64,000 nt of DNA from Prochlorococcus marinus XMU1412. Lineage in GTDB: Bacteria; Cyanobacteriota; Cyanobacteriia; PCC-6307; Cyanobiaceae. The translations under genes were made by a program, and so were the position numbers. Positions 8,451 through 19,100 of this stretch are shown here, one piece after another. The notes under the pieces were generated by a model, which was not told the origin of the DNA, searched no databases, and saw only the letters and a list, made by a program, of their open reading frames with translations. Where the stretch lies: assembly GCF_017696315.1 (NCBI RefSeq), contig NZ_JAAORJ010000002.1, forward strand, positions 62,001 to 126,000, written 5' to 3'. Numbering within the stretch: position 1 is the stretch's first letter; each line of letters opens with the position of its first letter.

Positions 8451-8801
8451 TTATTCAACAATAACTTTACCTACCATTCCCGCTCCTCTGTGTGGCTCGC
8501 AATAGTAATCATAAGTTCCAGCGGTATCAAATGTTTCTTCCCAAGACTCTCCTGGAGCAAAAGCTAGGTCTGCATGACTTAATTCCTCATGACCATCAAA
8601 AACAGCATTGTGAGGGGCAAGTTTATTATTGACGAATTTAACTGTATCACCAGCACTAATGGTTACTGTACTTGGTTCAAATGCGAGCATTCCAGCATCT
8701 GTTCCGAGTTTTACTTCAACAGTCTTTGCTGAAACTGATGAAATACCTAGACCTAGAGTTAAAACTATTGCAAATAACCCTGCAAAGATTGAACGTAACA
8801 T
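8451..8801 (-). CDS. petE: Plastocyanin precursor
   Basis: Plastocyanin is the lumenal blue-copper carrier from cytochrome b6f to photosystem I. Residues 1-25 form a signal peptide with a probable cut after VSA. The type 1 copper ligands are all present: H64 in LAPHNAVF, then C101, H104 and M109 in [11 protein letters not shown]. The 116-residue precursor and roughly 91-residue mature form match the family. The gene stands alone with a 59-base leader region shared with no neighbour on its own strand. Confidence 0.98.
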   Translation of the reverse strand: MLRSIFAGLFAIVLTLGLGISSVSAKTVEVKLGTDAGMLAFEPSTVTISAGDTVKFVNNKLAPHNAVFDGHEELSHADLAFAPGESWEETFDTAGTYDYYCEPHRGAGMVGKVIVE

Positions 8802-8817
8802 AATTAAAATTAGCTTA

Positions 8818-8823
8818 TTTATA
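8818..8823 (-). promoter_or_regulatory. Candidate -10 element of petE
   Basis: Read on the minus strand, the sequence TATAAA within TGTATAAATA lies 17 bases upstream of the petE ATG. It resembles a sigma-70 -10 box with an extended TG. No good -35 hexamer is seen at the normal distance, and the implied leader is very short. This is a weak prediction. Confidence 0.3.
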
Positions 8824-8860
8824 CATATTACAAGGCTTTGGTAACCTAACTGCGAGAATT

Positions 8861-9844
8861 TTAATTGTTATTACAGCTTGGTAACTTTGATAACCTTAAA
8901 ATATCATTCAGTGACTTGGCATAACTTTTAAGTTTGAAAGTCTCAGGATTAGTGATGGGAACATGATTAAAGTCATATTTTTTGATACTGAAGCTATCCC
9001 AAGGAGTAGTTTGGATGGGAAGAATTCTTAATAATATTTTTAGAATTTTTTTTGTAAGCGGTATCGCAAAAAATCTCCTCATATTATGCCTTTTTAAAAG
9101 TGTAATTATGGCATCATCAATTGAAATGAATTTCTGACCTAGTACAAATTTTCTAAAGCCTTTGAATTGCTCTTCTTTATGATTTTTAATTAGAAACCCG
9201 CAAATCTGGGCGATATCATTTGCGTGAATAAAGTGAAATTTAGAATCGAGTTTTAAAAATCTTGCTAACCAAAGCCATTTTCCAATTTCTTTCAATCCAC
9301 TAGTTAAATAACTCACAGGATATTTACTTTTTTTTCCAAGATTTCCCCCAAAGACCAAGGTAGGGAAAACAGCGAACGTTTTTTCTGCAAATGAGCTTTT
9401 TCTAAGTCTCTGGAAACATTCATATTTTGTTTGAATGTACTCTGTTCCATAAATCAATGATTCCCTCATTAATTCTGTTTGGGTATCAAGAATACTAGCT
9501 GTTGAAAAATAAATAATCTTTTCTAATTTTTCAATATCAAGCATTTCGAGTAATTCTTCAAAAGCTTTAATATTCACTTCATAGGCTCTTCTTGGATTTC
9601 CCCAAGCTGTAGCAGTATGTATTAGGTAATTAATTTGACTAATTTCCTTTTTATACCTATTTGATTCTCTGATATCACAAACCATTAACTTGACTTTTTT
9701 GTTTTCTTGAACAGAAATTGGTAACTTACTTTTGTCTCTTACCATGAGATAAAGCTTGAATTTTGTATTTTTTAAAAACCAATCAACTAAATATTGACCA
9801 ACACATCCATTGGCACCTGTGATTAATAAGTTTTTATATGCCAA
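8861..9844 (-). CDS. NAD-dependent epimerase/dehydratase-type extended SDR
   Basis: This 327-residue protein is an extended short-chain dehydrogenase. The nucleotide-binding motif TGANGCVG (9-16) opens the Rossmann fold, D57 of the VCDIRE strand follows, and the catalytic pair is YIQTK (Y136, K140) with S114 in YFSTAS. Relatives include sugar epimerases and 3-beta-hydroxysteroid dehydrogenase-like enzymes, and I cannot name a substrate. It begins eight bases after the hemE stop on the same strand, so the two are likely co-transcribed. A link to tetrapyrrole metabolism is only a suggestion from position. Confidence 0.8.
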   Translation of the reverse strand: MAYKNLLITGANGCVGQYLVDWFLKNTKFKLYLMVRDKSKLPISVQENKKVKLMVCDIRESNRYKKEISQINYLIHTATAWGNPRRAYEVNIKAFEELLEMLDIEKLEKIIYFSTASILDTQTELMRESLIYGTEYIQTKYECFQRLRKSSFAEKTFAVFPTLVFGGNLGKKSKYPVSYLTSGLKEIGKWLWLARFLKLDSKFHFIHANDIAQICGFLIKNHKEEQFKGFRKFVLGQKFISIDDAIITLLKRHNMRRFFAIPLTKKILKILLRILPIQTTPWDSFSIKKYDFNHVPITNPETFKLKSYAKSLNDILRLSKLPSCNNN

Positions 9845-9852
9845 GGCTTTGA

Positions 9853-10893
9853 CTAGTAAGTAAGTTTTTTCCCATGTTCAAAAAATGTTTGAGCATTTTC
9901 TTCTGGAGTCCCAGGCAAAATTCCATGACCCAAATTAAGAATATATTTCCTGTCTTCAATTTTATTGAAAGTATTATCTATCCTTTCTTTTATTGATTCT
10001 TTGTTTCCGAATAAAATGCCAGGGTCAACATTACCTTGAATTCCTATCCCACTGGGGATTCTTTTACAAGCCTCTTCAATATCTACTGTCCAGTCTAATG
10101 AGATTATATCTACTCCAGTTTTTGCCATTCTTTCTAGTACACCAGCACTTCCTGAAATGTAAAGAATTATTGGTGTTTGCGGGTATTCAGCTTTTACAAT
10201 TTCAACAACTTTTTTTTGATAAGGCCCAGCAAAGATATCGTAATCTTGTGGGCTTAGTTGGCCTGCCCAGGAATCAAAAATTTGAACTACTTGCGCTCCA
10301 GATTTTATTTGATATTTAAGATAATCACCAATAGATTTTGCAAAATGATCAAGAAGCTTATGAAGTAAATCTGGTTCATTAAAAGCCATTGATTTTATTA
10401 ATGAATAATTTTTACTGCTTTTACCTTCAACTACATATGCAGCAAGAGTCCAAGGTGCGCCAACAAAACCTAAAACCGTTGCCTCATTATTCACATCTTT
10501 TTTTAATGACGTAAGAACTTGCCCAACAAAACTTAAACTTTCACTTGGATTTAGTTCTTTTAAATTTTCTACTTGGTTAAGAGTTCTTATTGGGTCCTCA
10601 ATAATTGGACCTTTACTTTCTATTATTTCAAAATTTATGCCCATCCCCGGTAGAGGTGTGAGAATATCTGAAAAAAGGATCACACCATCCGGTTTGAAAG
10701 CATAAAAAGGCTGCATTGAAATCTCATATGATAATTCTGGATTTTCAGACCTCTCTCTAAAGCTTGGGTAACGCTCTCTTAAATCTCTATAGATTTTCAT
10801 ATATCTTCCTGCTTGCCTCATCATCCATACTGGAGGCCTATTCACTTTTTTACCTAATGCGGCAGACAGTAGTAGTGGTAAATCTTGACCCAT
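9853..10893 (-). CDS. hemE: Uroporphyrinogen decarboxylase
   Basis: HemE removes the four acetate carboxyls of uroporphyrinogen III to give coproporphyrinogen III, on the route to heme and chlorophyll. The signature [13 protein letters not shown] (20-32) contains the substrate-binding arginines R26 and R30. The [12 protein letters not shown] segment carries the essential aspartate, and the C-terminal [14 protein letters not shown] motif is present. The 346-residue length is standard. It is the probable first gene of a pair with the downstream SDR. Confidence 0.97.
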   Translation of the reverse strand: MGQDLPLLLSAALGKKVNRPPVWMMRQAGRYMKIYRDLRERYPSFRERSENPELSYEISMQPFYAFKPDGVILFSDILTPLPGMGINFEIIESKGPIIEDPIRTLNQVENLKELNPSESLSFVGQVLTSLKKDVNNEATVLGFVGAPWTLAAYVVEGKSSKNYSLIKSMAFNEPDLLHKLLDHFAKSIGDYLKYQIKSGAQVVQIFDSWAGQLSPQDYDIFAGPYQKKVVEIVKAEYPQTPIILYISGSAGVLERMAKTGVDIISLDWTVDIEEACKRIPSGIGIQGNVDPGILFGNKESIKERIDNTFNKIEDRKYILNLGHGILPGTPEENAQTFFEHGKKLTY

Positions 10894-11010
10894 TTTGCAA
10901 TTTGATATTTTTAAAAAAAATTAAAATCCAACTTAAAAATCTTACAATGTAAAGCAGAGCAAAAGCGTTATATGAACATTTATATGAAGCACTTAGTTAA
11001 ATGAGCCTCC

Positions 11011-13275
11011 TTAATTTTTTGATTGATGTTTGAAGATACTCACGCTTAATGGGGGCAAAGCAAGTTCTAGAGCATGTTGATAATCATGAATATTGTAATT
11101 TATAGTTTCTTTACCTCCCATATTTCCTTTGTTACTGCCACCGTATCTAGAGCCATCTGAATTAAATATTTCTTTATAGAATCCTTCAACAGGAACACCT
11201 ACTTTATATGACCCGTGAGTATTAGGTGTAAAGTTAGCAACAACAACTAGCCACTCATTGGTATCGTTTTCTCTTCTCATAAAACTTATAACCGAATTAG
11301 ATTTGTCATTACAATCAATCCATTGGAATCCATAAGGATCAAAGTCATTTTTCCATAATGCAGGTTCATTTTTATAAAGAATGTTTAGGTCATCAATCAA
11401 GTTTCTGATACCTTTATGAGGCTCAAATTCTAGTAACTCCCATTGCAGATCATCCCAAACATTCCATTCTTGTCTTTGCCCAAATTCCATTCCCATAAAT
11501 ATCGTTTTTTTACCAGGGTGGGTCCACATATAAGTTAGTAATGCTCGAGTATTGGCATATTTCTTCCAGTCATCGCCAGGCATTTTATGCAAAAGATGAC
11601 TTTTCCCATGGACAACCTCATCATGACTAAGTGCAAGCATAAAGTTCTCTGTATAGTTATATGTAATTGAGAAAGTTACGCTATTTTGATGAAATTGCCT
11701 AAACCAAGGATCTATTTCAAAATAATCAAGCATATCGTGCATCCATCCCATATTCCATTTCAAGTTAAACCCTAACCCTCCCATGTCAGTTGGTTTGGTT
11801 ACCATTGGCCAAGTTGTTGATTCTTCAGCGATAGAAAGTGCACCTGGGAAGTGTTGGAAGAGTACATGATTAGCCTGTTGAAGAAATTTAACGGCTTCTA
11901 TATTTTCATTGCCACCATTTTCATTGGGTATCCATTCTCCATCTGGACGTAGATAATCTCTGTAAAGCATTGAAGCTACAGCATCTACTCTTATGCCATC
12001 AATATGAAACTCTTCAAACCAATAAACGAGGTTGGCTACTAAGAAATTTCTTACTTCGTTTCTGCTGTAATTAAATATTAGGGTTCCCCATTCTTTGTGT
12101 TCACCTATTCGTGAATCTCCATGTTCATAAAGATGACAACCATCAAAAAATGCTAAACCATGCTTATCTTTTGGAAAATGGCCAGGCACCCAATCGAGAA
12201 TTACGCCTATGCCCTCTTCATGACATTTATTAACAAACTCTCTAAATTCATTTGGGGTGCCAAATCTACTTGTTGGTGCATACCAGCCTGTAACTTGGTA
12301 TCCCCATGAACCATCGAAAGGATGTTCAGATATTGGCATTAATTCAATATGAGTGAATCCTCTCTCTTTTACGTAAGGGATGAGTTTCTTTGTTAATTCT
12401 GGATAAGTTAATAATCTTGTTCCAGGCTTTAAATCGGCAGCAGGTACTGGGTCTCTTGGTTCACCATTGTCCTCCAGATATTTATTATCTATTGATTCAT
12501 GGAGCCAACTTCCTAAATGCATTTCATAAACTGAAATTGGCTTGTTAATTTGACTAGAAGAATCTCTTTTGGAAATCCACGAACTATCATTCCAATTAAA
12601 GTTTTTCAATTTTGAAACTATTGAACCATTTTGAGGTCTGATTTCATGAAGGAAACCATATGGATCAGCTTTCTCATAAATATGACCTTGTTGTGTTCTT
12701 ATTTCGTATTTATATGTGTCGCCCTCTTGCATTGTTGGCATGAATAGTTCCCAAATTCCTCCTAATCTTTTTTGCATTGGATGATGTCTTCCATCCCAAG
12801 AATTTATATCTCCAATTATCGAGATTGATTTTGCATTCGGAGCCCAAATGCAAAACATGACCCCTTCTTGATTCTTTTCTTCAATGAGATGTGCTCCCAT
12901 TTTTTTCCAAATATGATGATGATTACCTTCTGCAAAAAGATGTCTATCAACTTCTCCCATCCACTCTTCTCTATATGACCAAGGGTCATGTTGTATATGT
13001 GTGATCCCTCCTCGTGAAATATTGATTTTGTAATTATGATTTGGATTTTCAGGTAGGATAGCTTCAAAAAGCCATTTATGGTTTATGCTTTCCGCTTTAT
13101 AGGTATTGTTTTTAAAATTTATTTTAACTTCCTCGGCTTCAGGCATCCATATCCTTATTACCCATTGTTCTTCATAAAAATGAGGACCTAATATTTTTAA
13201 TGGATTATCATTGCAACAATTTTCTAGGTTGATAGCTTCTGATTTAATCCAGTCTGCTTGAATTGTCTCGATCAT
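11011..13275 (-). CDS. glgB: 1,4-alpha-glucan branching enzyme
   Basis: GlgB introduces alpha-1,6 branches into glycogen. The protein has an N-terminal extra beta domain (about 20-115), a CBM48 domain (about 125-235, with [22 protein letters not shown]), a GH13 barrel (about 250-640) and a C-terminal all-beta domain. The nucleophile is D431 in [11 protein letters not shown], the acid/base E484 is in SIAEES, and the transition-state stabiliser lies in [10 protein letters not shown]. The 754-residue length is typical of cyanobacterial GlgB. glgA lies elsewhere in the window, so the glycogen genes are not clustered. Confidence 0.97.
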   Translation of the reverse strand: MIETIQADWIKSEAINLENCCNDNPLKILGPHFYEEQWVIRIWMPEAEEVKINFKNNTYKAESINHKWLFEAILPENPNHNYKINISRGGITHIQHDPWSYREEWMGEVDRHLFAEGNHHHIWKKMGAHLIEEKNQEGVMFCIWAPNAKSISIIGDINSWDGRHHPMQKRLGGIWELFMPTMQEGDTYKYEIRTQQGHIYEKADPYGFLHEIRPQNGSIVSKLKNFNWNDSSWISKRDSSSQINKPISVYEMHLGSWLHESIDNKYLEDNGEPRDPVPAADLKPGTRLLTYPELTKKLIPYVKERGFTHIELMPISEHPFDGSWGYQVTGWYAPTSRFGTPNEFREFVNKCHEEGIGVILDWVPGHFPKDKHGLAFFDGCHLYEHGDSRIGEHKEWGTLIFNYSRNEVRNFLVANLVYWFEEFHIDGIRVDAVASMLYRDYLRPDGEWIPNENGGNENIEAVKFLQQANHVLFQHFPGALSIAEESTTWPMVTKPTDMGGLGFNLKWNMGWMHDMLDYFEIDPWFRQFHQNSVTFSITYNYTENFMLALSHDEVVHGKSHLLHKMPGDDWKKYANTRALLTYMWTHPGKKTIFMGMEFGQRQEWNVWDDLQWELLEFEPHKGIRNLIDDLNILYKNEPALWKNDFDPYGFQWIDCNDKSNSVISFMRRENDTNEWLVVVANFTPNTHGSYKVGVPVEGFYKEIFNSDGSRYGGSNKGNMGGKETINYNIHDYQHALELALPPLSVSIFKHQSKN

Positions 13276-13327
13276 GACTGGTAGATATTAAGGATTAATA
13301 ATATCAAATGATTAACCAAAAAAATAA

Positions 13328-14908
13328 TTATTTATAAAAAAAAGGGTCCATTTTCATAAATGTTCTTTTAAGGCTAAAACTTAGAGTAATAACTCTATGA
13401 TTTGCTGAAGGGGCTCCAACATTTCCCTCGCCAAATCCAGGATTAACTCCAATAGCAGGATAAGCTGCTGCAGATATAGATAAGCGAAGCTTGGTATCTT
13501 TAATCAAACAAATATTTGTTGGCTGCATTGTTATTTGATAAATGCATTCTTCACCTATTTTGGAGTTTTTAACTCTTAAGTATCCTGTTGAAAATTGATT
13601 CACCTTTTCATTACCTTCTTCAACTAGAGATAAAGCAAGACAGATATCGAAATTGGGCTGATCACTTTTTACTTGGATTTCTAATGTGGGAACTCCTCTT
13701 AAATATTGATCTTCTTCAAAAGAATTGGTTTGAAAAACACCTACATCTAGGCGCTTATCAATAATACTTCTATTAAACTTTCCTGGATTTGGACCTAAAT
13801 GACCACCGTCAGATGGAGTAGGTCTCCATGGGTCATTAACAATTGTGAACCATCCTGATCCTTTTGAATTTATGATCAGACTTCCATCTTCAACCTCAAC
13901 ATTTGCTGTGCCATCGCTTTTGAGCCCAAAAATACATTCAGGGTGAAATTTATTATCTAATTCTTCCCATTTATTTAATGAGATATTCCATATTTTTTTC
14001 TCCTCTTTAAAATTCTTAGAATTAAATTTTTCATCTGACTTTAAATGTTTATCAAAAAATTTTAATAAAGATTTTTGTGATCCCTCCCACCAATTTAGGT
14101 GTGTGCCATTCCCAATAATAATCTCTGGGCTTCCACCAGCTTCTTTAGATTTTTTATAAAGATCAAAGGCACCTTTTAAATGTGGATCCCAAAGCCCTCC
14201 AATAATTAACATAGGTTTTTTAATCCATGTTGAAATTGGTTTAAATTCTTCAAATGGGCGACCATTATTTAAATTTTTAAGCCATTCCAAAACGAAGCTA
14301 TTAGGATCATATTTTTTTAAAGTATCAACTCCCTCCCGTAAATAACTTTTATTTTCTAAGGCTAATCTTATCTTTTCCCACTCAAGCAATTTATTTTCTC
14401 TTTTCATTTTTAGTGCTGCAATTTGAAGTCCCCATGCAATATTGTTATGCCACCAATATGCGCCTCCATCTGAGCTCCAATGATCCTTAATATTCATCCC
14501 AGTCATTGCTGGAGATAAACAATCGGGCGGCTTTGAATTTAATTCACCAGTTAGTTGAGTAAATCCTTGATATGAAAAACCATATAAGCCAAGTTTTCCA
14601 TCACATTCTTTTAGAGACCTTACCCATTCATGTGTTTCTGAAGTATCGCTAGCTTCTTGAGAAAAACCATTAAAAACTCCTTCAGAAGAACCCATACCTC
14701 TAACATCTTGAATTATTACCATATACCCTTTGGAAGCCCACCATTCTGGGTGAGAATAGGTAATAGTTGAAGCTATTTCCCTGCCATATGGTTGCCTCAT
14801 CAATAATGCAGGCCATGGCCCATTACTATCAGGTAACCAAATCCTAGATATAAGTCTTACTCCATCTCTAAGTACTAGAGACTTATCAAACCATCTTGAA
14901 CCAGACAT
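13328..14908 (-). CDS. CocE/NonD family serine hydrolase
   Basis: This 526-residue protein resembles the X-Pro dipeptidyl-peptidase / cocaine esterase (CocE) family. The alpha/beta-hydrolase domain has the nucleophile elbow GFSYQG (S112), an acid in GGLWDPH and a histidine in GNGTHLNWW. The C-terminal half (about 320-525) is the family's jelly-roll domain, with WRPTPSDGGHLG and a FSTGYLRV strand. No signal peptide is seen, so it probably acts in the cytosol. The physiological substrate is unknown. It is followed after seven bases by a small secreted-protein gene at 14916 that lies upstream on the same strand. Confidence 0.88.
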   Translation of the reverse strand: MSGSRWFDKSLVLRDGVRLISRIWLPDSNGPWPALLMRQPYGREIASTITYSHPEWWASKGYMVIIQDVRGMGSSEGVFNGFSQEASDTSETHEWVRSLKECDGKLGLYGFSYQGFTQLTGELNSKPPDCLSPAMTGMNIKDHWSSDGGAYWWHNNIAWGLQIAALKMKRENKLLEWEKIRLALENKSYLREGVDTLKKYDPNSFVLEWLKNLNNGRPFEEFKPISTWIKKPMLIIGGLWDPHLKGAFDLYKKSKEAGGSPEIIIGNGTHLNWWEGSQKSLLKFFDKHLKSDEKFNSKNFKEEKKIWNISLNKWEELDNKFHPECIFGLKSDGTANVEVEDGSLIINSKGSGWFTIVNDPWRPTPSDGGHLGPNPGKFNRSIIDKRLDVGVFQTNSFEEDQYLRGVPTLEIQVKSDQPNFDICLALSLVEEGNEKVNQFSTGYLRVKNSKIGEECIYQITMQPTNICLIKDTKLRLSISAAAYPAIGVNPGFGEGNVGAPSANHRVITLSFSLKRTFMKMDPFFYK

Positions 14909-14915
14909 TTAGGCT

Positions 14916-15182
14916 TTAGATAATGTCTGGGCAGTGCAGCCCAATGACGTAAATAGAAAAGATCTCTGCGTTAACGGGAGTTAACTTTTTTTTGTTTGAT
15001 ACATACTCTATAGCTTTATCTGAACTAGCTGAAATGCCTTTTGAATTAAACTCTCTAAACTTATTACATAAATTCCTAGCTTCGTTTGGATTCTTTTTAA
15101 CAGTTTCCAATAAGTTAGATTGACTTAAAACAGGGTATAGAGAGTTTAAAAACAAAAATAAAAAAAATAACAAAGGTTTCAT
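14916..15182 (-). CDS. Small secreted protein with two cysteines
   Basis: The family is not recognised. The 88 residues start with a hydrophobic signal peptide (1-20, cut probably near VLS-QS). The mature part of about 68 residues carries only two cysteines, C39 (NLCNKF) and C84 (GLHCPDII), well placed for one disulfide. The remainder is polar and helical, with DKAIEYVSNKK near the middle. It lies directly upstream of the CocE-type hydrolase on the same strand with a seven-base gap, so co-expression is likely. Periplasmic or lumenal location is inferred from the leader. Confidence 0.65.
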   Translation of the reverse strand: MKPLLFFLFLFLNSLYPVLSQSNLLETVKKNPNEARNLCNKFREFNSKGISASSDKAIEYVSNKKKLTPVNAEIFSIYVIGLHCPDII

Positions 15183-15222
15183 TATTACTAACTTTTTCTA
15201 AATTCTACATTAAAAATTTTTT

Positions 15223-15642
15223 TTATCCAAGATTCCCAATAGATTTATCGATTTGCCTAGCTTTTTTAATCCATTCTTTTAAGAGAGTAAAAGTTGTATC
15301 TGTCTCAGTTTTTACTCTAAGAATTCTTTCTAATCTACCAATTTTGCGTTCTAATTCGTAAGGGGTAGATAGTGATAATGATTTAAGAGAAGATATACCG
15401 CAATGTAAAAGTAGATATGCTTGCGGTGGAGAAATTCCAATTTCTTTTTTAAAAATAGCTATAGCTCTAATTTTCTTTAGATTATTGAATGTACATAGTG
15501 AAGATTTTCTTTGAATCTCATTTATATCTAAGTCCGAAAGATTACTTAATTTTTCAAAGTCAGTTAGATTATTTTTAATAAAAAAAGATTTCTCATGTCT
15601 AAAATTAGCTGGCAAAAAATCTAAAAAGGTTTTACTTTCCAT
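15223..15642 (-). CDS. DUF4332-type helix-hairpin-helix protein
   Basis: This 139-residue cytosolic protein appears to contain DUF4332-like helix-hairpin-helix repeats. The pattern of short helices separated by L-x-x-L-S-D-L/I-D turns (FEKLSNLSDLDINEIQR) and the ISPPQAYLLLHCGISSLKSLSLSTPYEL segment resemble those repeats. Such folds often bind DNA non-specifically, but no activity can be read from the sequence. It sits 11 bases after the Ycf51-like gene on the same strand. Confidence 0.65.
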   Translation of the reverse strand: MESKTFLDFLPANFRHEKSFFIKNNLTDFEKLSNLSDLDINEIQRKSSLCTFNNLKKIRAIAIFKKEIGISPPQAYLLLHCGISSLKSLSLSTPYELERKIGRLERILRVKTETDTTFTLLKEWIKKARQIDKSIGNLG

Positions 15643-15653
15643 TTTTTTACGGA

Positions 15654-16097
15654 CTAATTCATTTTGACATTTTTCTTAATTTCTCCTATAACCACTGGTT
15701 TACTTATACCATCTGAAATTTTTTCAAGTTTTCTTATCTTTATTTTTACATTTGCACCAGATCTGCTACCTTTCCTTAAGTTTTGAGATAATTGCTCTAA
15801 GGTTGGTTCGATAGATTCTTCTGGAAAGTCATTATCTGCTTTAGCAATAATCAAATCGAACCCATTGTCATAAACAATTGGAACATATTTTGCACCTTCT
15901 ATTACAACCTTTTCGGAGTAACTTTGTATAAAGGCCCAACTGCTCAAAGAAAGCAATAATGAAAAGATAGTTGCACCAATTATTCGAAATTTGAAACCAA
16001 AATTAAATATAAAAGCTGCTATTGTGCAAATGAAAAGAAATATTCCAAAGAATCCAAAAATTTTGGGTGTGTTCTCTAATAGTTCAAAAAAAGACAT
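15654..16097 (-). CDS. Ycf51-like (DUF2518) membrane protein
   Basis: The 147-residue protein has two N-terminal transmembrane helices (about 10-33 and 38-57) followed by a soluble alpha/beta region with YVPIVYDNGFDLIIAK. This matches the Ycf51/DUF2518 family found in cyanobacteria and some red-lineage plastids, whose function is unknown. The gene is divergent from the long TamB-like gene with only 52 bases between the starts, so the two may share a regulatory region. Confidence 0.8.
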   Translation of the reverse strand: MSFFELLENTPKIFGFFGIFLFICTIAAFIFNFGFKFRIIGATIFSLLLSLSSWAFIQSYSEKVVIEGAKYVPIVYDNGFDLIIAKADNDFPEESIEPTLEQLSQNLRKGSRSGANVKIKIRKLEKISDGISKPVVIGEIKKNVKMN

Positions 16098-16149
16098 TTA
16101 GTGGCTTTGACCTGATTAATTTCTTATATTTTGTAAGCCTACTCTATTT

Positions 16150-19100
16150 TTGGGCTCTAACTTGAAAAAACTTAGATCTCTAAATTTAAATACTAAGATA
16201 CTTTTAGTAGGGATGCTTTTACCCTTAGGTTTTTTAGGCTCTTTTTTATTAAATAATTTTTTAAAAGAAACTTATAGTTCTAGGAAATTAGAACTAGAAA
16301 AAAGTCTTGAGATTCTTTTAGATAAAAATGTTGATTTAGGGGATTATGTCGGACTTAGATTTCTAGGTATTTCTTTGGGTAATTCAAAAATTAAAGATAA
16401 AAAAAATATAGATTCTGAAATTAAAGCTAAAAATGTATATGTGGGCATTATGCCTTTTAGATCTTTTTTAAAACAAAAATGGATTGTAAAAATAAGTCCT
16501 AAGGAAGCTGCCTTAAATATAGATAGAGATTTTTTTAAAAAAGATGATTCTTATAAAAATGCTCGAACCATACAAAAATCACAATCAAATTATGAATTGA
16601 ATTTTAATTTAAATAAATATTCAGATCTGAAGTTTATTAAAGCAGGATTAAAAACAAAAGTGAAAGGTAATGTTATTTATAAGTCAAGAAATAGACAAAT
16701 CATTGCAAATGTAAAATCAAATTTTGATGAAAAGGGTTTTTTAAAATTTAAATTAAATACAAAGTTAAATCAAGACTTTTTAAAACTGGATTTATTTTCT
16801 AATGGTCTAGATCTTAAGAATTCTGAATATATTATTGGGAGTAGAAAAATTAGCTTTAAAAAGGGTACTTTTAAATCTAACTTTAAATTTAATAAATCAT
16901 CAAAGCGTACAATTTGTGAAGGAAGATTTTCTTTTACTAATTTAAAAATAAAACCAGAAGATTTCGCAGAGAATATAAATTCAGATTCAACTAGGTTTTT
17001 TTGTAAAGATAATAATTTAATTGTTAATTCAGAAAAATTAAATTATGGAACTTTGACTTCTAATTTTAATCTCAATGTACCATTTAATAAAAGTTCTAAT
17101 AATATTGATCTAGTAGGAAGTATTGGATATATTAATAGCCTGAATCCAGATATCAAATTATCGGGTAATATGCCCTATTGGTTTGATAGAAGAGGTATTA
17201 ATTTTGGTGATATAGATACTAGTTTCAAAGTAAATAGAACTCAATTATCTAATTTAAATATTTTCCGAAAAAATGATATAAGGGGTTTCATTACTGCAAA
17301 AGGAGAATTTAAAGGAAAAATTACTGATCCTAATATTTCTATAAACTTTAATGTTGACTATCCTCACTTTAAAGGTATCCGAATTCGAGAAACATGGGAG
17401 GGGGATATTAAAAATGAAAATAATGAATTTCTTCTAAATATGAAAAATAGATATTCTCCAATCCCTTCATTTCTTTCAATAAAGTTTGATTCTGATCTTA
17501 AACTAGATAATGCAAATTTTATAAGAGTTTTTAACTCAAATAAAGGGACTGTAGGTATAGTTAAAGAGGAGGATAGTTATAACTGGCGAGCGGATAATTT
17601 TCCTCTTGATGAACTTGAATTATCTTTAAACAAAAATCAATTCGATAGAATTGATGGAATTATTAATGGTGAGGGATCAATTTCTTCAGACCAGTCATAC
17701 CTTGACGGGCGAATTGCTTGGAGTTTAGGTAAATATAGAAATATTAATCTAGCCAATTCATTATTTGATTTCAGTGTAAAAAATAATTATTTTTATATAA
17801 ATTCTTCATTGTATCCAATTGATGGAGGAGTAATTGAAGTCGAATATGATGCAAATAAAAATAATTTTATTAATTCAAAATTCACGAATGTAAGCACTAG
17901 TTGGACTATCCTTACCGCAGTTGATATTTTTAACTTTGATAATAAAAAAATTATTCCCATAAGTAAATCCAATATTTTGGATGATTTGGAAATAAATAAT
18001 GATAATAAATCATTTAAAGAAAGGATCGATCTTATAAATAACTTTATTGAAAATAGTAATGTGCTAGAGGACAAATTTAATTTGCAAAAATATTTAAATA
18101 AATTTAGTAGTAGATACAATGGGAAAATTACTATCCAGGGCGATAGACCAGTTAATTATAAATTGAATGCAAAATTAAATGGCTATCTTGATATACCTAA
18201 AGATGACTACAAGAATAATAAAGAGGAATTTTCTATAGATTTGGAAGGAGGATTATTAACAGGGCAAGGTTCTTTAATAATTAACAAATTACCATTAAGT
18301 ACTGCAAATATCTTTCTAAATAAACCAAGGGATTTTCTTGGAGGATTAGATATGAATTTATTTTATGATCTTGATACAAAATCTTTCTCTAGTAAAATTT
18401 CTTCCAATAATTCATCAATTAAAAATAACACAATAATATTTGATAAAGGACTAGTTGAATTTGATAATTCTATTTTTGATATTGATTTTTCCCTTTTAAT
18501 AAATGATTCTGAAATCCCAATTAATATTGAAGGATCAATACCTATAAATAAATCAGATAACTTAGATCTAAGATTTAATGGGAATGGAAAATTTATTGAG
18601 TTAATAGATATTTTTGCTGATGAATACTTTACCTTTAAAGAAGGTGATGTGAATCTTAGAATTATTCTAAAAGGCACCTTAAATAAACCTCTTTTAAATG
18701 GATTTGTCGTAATTAACGATTCTGAAATTGATATTTTCAACAATATAATAGAAGATATTAATAGCGTAATAATTTTTGATTTTGACTCTTTAGAGATTAA
18801 TAATCTAAAGGCAAAGGCTGAAGATTCTAGTGAAATTTTTATAAAAGGGTCTTTGCCTTTTTATAGTAAAAATAATTCCGATAAGGCAAAAATTAATTTG
18901 ATAACAAAAAGATTTACTTTAGAGAAAGATAATTTTAATTTTTTAATAGATTCAGATATCGATTTAAGTGGATCATTTGAAAGTCCTGTTTTGGGAGGTT
19001 CTCTATCTTTTAATAATGGATTTATTAATTTTAATAGCACCAATCAAAATAACAAAAAAGAAAATAATCTCATAAGAAAAGAGGATAAAAAAGATTGGCC

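Noticed and set aside
8629-8844. Open frame on the + strand across petE
   Set aside because: It lies antisense to plastocyanin, whose signal peptide and copper ligands are all intact. The frame has no recognisable domain.
18363-18743. 126-codon minus-strand frame inside the TamB-like gene
   Set aside because: The opposite strand is a continuous 1319-codon gene with TamB features. The frame is a by-product of its composition.
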